DNA from: Enterobacterales bacterium CwR94
GTDB lineage: Bacteria > Pseudomonadota > Gammaproteobacteria > Enterobacterales > Enterobacteriaceae
Direction: 5' to 3'
Length of the DNA: 64,000 bases
NCBI GenBank assembly: GCA_002837195.1
Contig: KZ478060.1
Location: forward strand, 346,130-410,129
Made by a program: the position numbers and the translations under genes. The first letter of the stretch is position 1. Each line of letters begins with the position of its first letter. Positions 60,900 to 64,000 of this stretch are shown here, piece by piece. The notes below the pieces were generated by a model that was given only the letters and a program-made list of their open reading frames with translations, made no database searches and was not told the DNA's origin.

Positions 60900-61325
60900 A
60901 TGTCATTCAATGATATTTACCGCGTATCAGGCTCAGCGATGAGCGCTCAGACGGTACGCCTCAACACTATCGCCAGTAACCTGGCGAACGCGGAATCGCC
61001 TGCCGCCAGTGCCGATGCCACGTATAAAGCCCGTCGTCCGGTGTTTGCCGCCATCTACGAACGTAATCAGATGGTCGACAGCGGAAAAATGGCGGGGGCA
61101 CGCGTGCAGGTGCTGGATGTGGTGGAAACGGGCTCAGCGGTGCAACGCTATGAACCCGGTAATCCACTGGCTGATGCCCAGGGCAATGTCTATTACCCGG
61201 ATATCAATCCCGTAGAAGAGATGGCGGACATGATGTCGGCATCACGCAACTTTGAAACCAACGTTGACGTGTTAAACAGCGTCAAAAGCATGCAGCAGAG
61301 TCTGCTGAAACTGGGTGAGGCATAA
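60900..61325 (+). CDS. flgC: Flag-2 proximal rod protein FlgC
   Basis: A 141-residue FlgC with the N-terminal rod motif NTIASNLANAESPAA (about 22-36) and C-terminal NPVEEMADMMSASRNFETNVDVLNS region. It starts 2 bp after flgB. FlgC polymerises with FlgB and FlgF to form the proximal rod. Confidence 0.95.
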   Translation: MSFNDIYRVSGSAMSAQTVRLNTIASNLANAESPAASADATYKARRPVFAAIYERNQMVDSGKMAGARVQVLDVVETGSAVQRYEPGNPLADAQGNVYYPDINPVEEMADMMSASRNFETNVDVLNSVKSMQQSLLKLGEA

Positions 61326-61327
61326 GC

Positions 61328-62122
61328 ATGACCAGCATCGCAAATATGATGACCAACAATAATCAGAATTTTGGTACCAAAAGCGCGAACGACGAAAAAT
61401 TGCCGGGCACCAATGGTATTAAGGATGATGAGAAGCTGCCGGGTACGGGCGACAACGGCAAGAAAGAAGAGTCCGTTAGCGACATGTTTATGAAGTTGCT
61501 GCTGGCGCAGATTCAAAACCAGGATCCCACCAACCCCACCAGCAGTACCGAGTACGTTAACCAGTTGTCACAGATGGCGAACATGGAATCAATGAACGCC
61601 ATGTCTGGCACCATGGCGGCGGTAGCTGGCCTGGTCGGCGATATGCAAGCGCTCACCAGTGCTTCTTTGGTTGGCAAACAAGTGTATGTCAAAACCGACA
61701 AAATTCAGCTCGAAGATCAGCCGTTAGAAGGGCGTTTAACGCTGGAAAGCCCGGCAGGTTCGGTGAAGGTGAAAGTCACCGATTCCAGCGGCAAAGAGGT
61801 GACGATTGATCTCGGTCGTCAGGAAAAAGGCATGGTGGATTTTGAAATTGACCCGGCCAAACTGGGCCTCAAACCTGGCGAATATAAGCTGAAAGTCGAA
61901 ACCGACACCGAAGAGAAAGACATTCCTACCGAGATTTGCGGCACCGTTAACAGCGTGCGTATCGATCAGAAAACGCAGCAACTGATGGTTAAAGTTCCTG
62001 GTGTCGGCGAAGTACCGCATTACACCATTACGCAGTACGGCCAACAGCCATCAGACGATGGCAAAGATAAAGACGACGACAAAGAAACCAAGCCCACCCC
62101 CGTTCCCGAATTCACAGCATAA
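61328..62122 (+). CDS. flgD: Flag-2 hook cap protein FlgD
   Basis: A 264-residue hook-assembly scaffold. The N-terminal FlgD motif FMKLLLAQIQNQDPTNPTSSTEYVNQLSQMANMESM (split for reading, about 58-92) is clear, followed by FlgD-type Tudor/FnIII-like regions. An unusual short repeat DEKLPGT occurs twice before it (about 20-26 and 34-40). The C-terminal tail is a charged Lys/Asp and Pro stretch. It starts 2 bp after flgC. Confidence 0.93.
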   Translation: MTSIANMMTNNNQNFGTKSANDEKLPGTNGIKDDEKLPGTGDNGKKEESVSDMFMKLLLAQIQNQDPTNPTSSTEYVNQLSQMANMESMNAMSGTMAAVAGLVGDMQALTSASLVGKQVYVKTDKIQLEDQPLEGRLTLESPAGSVKVKVTDSSGKEVTIDLGRQEKGMVDFEIDPAKLGLKPGEYKLKVETDTEEKDIPTEICGTVNSVRIDQKTQQLMVKVPGVGEVPHYTITQYGQQPSDDGKDKDDDKETKPTPVPEFTA

Positions 62123-62131
62123 GGTATTAAC

Positions 62132-63310
62132 ATGAGTTTCAATATTGCAAACACCGGCCTCAGCGCCGTTACCCAGCAGTTGGGTGCCATCAGTAACAAC
62201 ATCGCGAACTCCAATACCGTGGGCTACAAATCCATGCGTGCAGAATTCGCAGCACTGTATGCCGGCGGCCAGCCAATGGGTGTGGGCGTCTCAGGGATCA
62301 CCCAAAGCATCAGTTCCGGTGGTCAGTTGGCCGCCAGTACGCGCGCATTGGATCTGGGCATTTCCGGTAACGGTTTCTTTGTGACCAAAGACAGCAGTGG
62401 AGCGGTGAGCTATACCCGCGCCGGTAACTTTGGTCTGGATGCGCAGGGCTATGTGGAAGGTATCAGCGGCCGTCTGCAGGGCTATGGCGTCGATGAAAAC
62501 GGTAATGTGATGCAGGGTGCGATTGGCGACCTGCAGATCCGTGCTGGCAATATCGGTGCGAAAGCGACCAGCAAAGTCGATATCGTGGCTAACCTGAATA
62601 AAGACAGTGAAATCCCGAAGACCACGCCTTTCAACAAAGACGACTCCAGCTCCTATAACAACATGAATACCGCCACTATTTATGATTCACAAGGTGGTGA
62701 GCATACCGTGACGCAGTACTTTATTAGGACAGGTGAGAACAAGTGGACGGTGATGCATTACGTTGATGGTAATGAGCAGGCAAAGCAAGACATTGAATTT
62801 GATACAAATGGAAAACTGACGGGCTACACGCCGCAGCGCCTGACCGCATCTGCGGGCGGTGCCGCTACGCTCGATTTCGAAGTCAACCTGAATGGGACGA
62901 CCCAATTCGGCAGTGACTTTAACGTCAGCAAAAACGAAGTAGACGGCTACCCACCGGGTGAGCGCAGCGGCTTGTCCATCGACAACGACGGTAAGGTCTA
63001 CGCCACTTTCAGTAACGGCCAGAAAATGCTGCAGGGCCAAATCGTGATGGCCACCTTCCCAAATCCAGACGGTCTGCAGTCGATCAATAACACCGCATGG
63101 ACCTCTAACAACAAGTCAGGCAATGCGCTGATCGGCGTACCGGGTGCGGGCATGAACGGCAAAGTGGAATCCTTTAAAACCGAAAGTTCTAACGTCGATA
63201 TGACCGGAGAACTGGTGGGTCTGATGTCTGCCCAGCGTAATTACCAGGCGAACACCAAAGTGATCTCTACCAACGATCAGATGATGAACGCCCTGTTCCA
63301 GGCGCTGTAA
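62132..63310 (+). CDS. flgE: Flag-2 hook protein FlgE
   Basis: A 392-residue hook subunit with the N-terminal flagellar-rod motif (ISNNIANSNTVGYKSMRAEF, about 19-38), FlgE-type D1/D2 domains (about 75-330) and the C-terminal helix (VDMTGELVGLMSAQRNYQANTKVI, split for reading). About the size of E. coli FlgE (402). It starts 9 bp after flgD. Confidence 0.95.
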   Translation: MSFNIANTGLSAVTQQLGAISNNIANSNTVGYKSMRAEFAALYAGGQPMGVGVSGITQSISSGGQLAASTRALDLGISGNGFFVTKDSSGAVSYTRAGNFGLDAQGYVEGISGRLQGYGVDENGNVMQGAIGDLQIRAGNIGAKATSKVDIVANLNKDSEIPKTTPFNKDDSSSYNNMNTATIYDSQGGEHTVTQYFIRTGENKWTVMHYVDGNEQAKQDIEFDTNGKLTGYTPQRLTASAGGAATLDFEVNLNGTTQFGSDFNVSKNEVDGYPPGERSGLSIDNDGKVYATFSNGQKMLQGQIVMATFPNPDGLQSINNTAWTSNNKSGNALIGVPGAGMNGKVESFKTESSNVDMTGELVGLMSAQRNYQANTKVISTNDQMMNALFQAL

Positions 63311-63314
63311 TCTC

Positions 63315-64000
63315 ATGGATAAGTTGATTTATACCGCAGTCAGCGGCGCCAACCGCAGCCTGTCACAGCAAACCATCCATGCGAACAACCTGGCAAATGC
63401 CAACACGGAAGGGTTTCGCGCCGATTTAGAGCAGGCGCAAAGCCAGCAGGCCAACGGTTACGGTTATGACGCCCGTTGGCAGGTGATGAGTGTTAACGGT
63501 GGTGTGAATCTGGCACACGGTGTGGCGCGTGAAACCGGGCGTGAGTTAGACGTTGCCGTACAAGGCGATGGCTTGCTGGCGTTGGAAGACGGTGCCCGCG
63601 AGGTGTATACCCGCAACGGCCATATTGAAATGGATGATGAAGGTTTCCTCTCTGTGGGTGGTTTGCCACTGCTCGGGGAAGCCGGACAAATCCAGCTGCC
63701 GCCTTTTTCACAGGTCGCCATCGGTAACGATGGCACCATCACCATTATCCCGGAAGACGGCGACATTGCTGCCGCGCAGGACGTGGATCGCATCAAACTG
63801 GTGGATATCCCCGCCGGTGAGCTGACCAAAAACCCGGCGGGCATGCTGATCACCAATGCGGCGACTAACCCGCGCAGCGAAGACGTGTCGGTTGCACCAG
63901 AGCATCTGGAAACCAGCAACGTATCGGCAATTACCGAGATGGTGCAAACCGTTTCATTAAGCCGTCAGTTTGAAGCGCAAATCAAAATGATGAAGGCCGC
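63315..64000 (+). CDS. flgF: Flag-2 proximal rod protein FlgF, 3' end cut by window
   Basis: About 228 residues are visible from the ATG at 63315, 4 bp after the flgE stop; the reading frame is open to the edge. The N-terminus MDKLIYTAVSGANRSLSQQ and IHANNLANANTEGFRADLEQA (split for reading) match FlgF, with the bbr-C region (NVSAITEMVQTVSLSRQFEAQIKMM) at the right end. Only about the last 15-20 residues are missing. flgG should follow. Confidence 0.93.
   Translation, partial: MDKLIYTAVSGANRSLSQQTIHANNLANANTEGFRADLEQAQSQQANGYGYDARWQVMSVNGGVNLAHGVARETGRELDVAVQGDGLLALEDGAREVYTRNGHIEMDDEGFLSVGGLPLLGEAGQIQLPPFSQVAIGNDGTITIIPEDGDIAAAQDVDRIKLVDIPAGELTKNPAGMLITNAATNPRSEDVSVAPEHLETSNVSAITEMVQTVSLSRQFEAQIKMMKA

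Noticed and set aside
1-64000. Insertion sequence, prophage or integrase gene
   Set aside because: No transposase, integrase or phage structural gene was recognised in any frame.

Overview
The window reads as chromosomal DNA of an enterobacterium (order Enterobacterales). Several blocks keep gene orders known from Escherichia coli: mdaB-ygiN; parC-plsC-ftsP-ygiQ; dkgA-yqhC-yghB-metC-exbB-exbD; and fhuF-yjjZ-three tRNA-Leu(CAG)-rsmC-holD-rimI-yjjG. These blocks are joined differently than in E. coli, and yqhD is missing beside yqhC. I infer a plant- or environment-associated relative such as the Erwiniaceae, but the sequence alone does not fix the genus. I see no insertion sequence, prophage or CRISPR array.

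Layout. 1-4.0 kb: start of an ornithine-cyclodeaminase-like gene, a threonine-dehydratase-family gene with a palindromic operator and a divergent LysR regulator, ygiN/mdaB quinone genes and an exported cyclohexadienyl-dehydratase-like protein. 4-16.9 kb: core genes (topoisomerase IV subunit A, phospholipid acyltransferase, FtsP, YgiQ, DkgA, YqhC, YghB, MetC, ExbB/ExbD), with a Fur box before exbB. 17-18.3 kb: a citrate-type proton symporter with a CRP-like site. 18.3-23.6 kb: an archaic Csu-type chaperone-usher pilus operon built of spore-coat-U subunits. 24-28.4 kb: two tandem MHYT-GGDEF-EAL cyclic-di-GMP proteins, the first with a damaged EAL active site. 28.4-33.8 kb: metal genes (PepSY and DUF2946 proteins rich in Met and His, FhuF, YjjZ with tandem Fur boxes), a YbaK-type deacylase and a membrane diguanylate cyclase. 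33.8-40 kb: three tRNA-Leu genes behind a stringent-type promoter, rsmC, holD-rimI-yjjG, a YdcR-like MocR regulator, ylaC and an LprI-domain secreted protein.

40-64 kb: most of a second, lateral-type (Flag-2) flagellar cluster. flhA-flhB-fliR-fliQ-fliP-fliN-fliM run leftward. The sigma-54 activator gene lafK and fliEFGHIJ run rightward. A low-GC cargo block follows (GT2/GT25-like glycosyltransferase, an unknown Cys-rich protein, a CDP-glycerol-type glycerophosphotransferase and a hexapeptide acyltransferase). Then come flgN, two tandem flgM paralogs and flgA leftward, and flgBCDEF rightward behind a good sigma-54 promoter; the window cuts flgF. The export gate, C ring, ATPase complex, rod and hook genes are all here. 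Flagellin, the late rod/ring genes and the motor genes presumably lie beyond the right edge.

Most noteworthy are the cargo block inside the flagellar locus (a probable flagellin or surface-glycan modification set, including one protein I cannot assign), the doubled anti-sigma factor FlgM, the cyclic-di-GMP pair with one degenerate phosphodiesterase domain next to Csu-type pili, and several unassigned palindromes in promoter regions.
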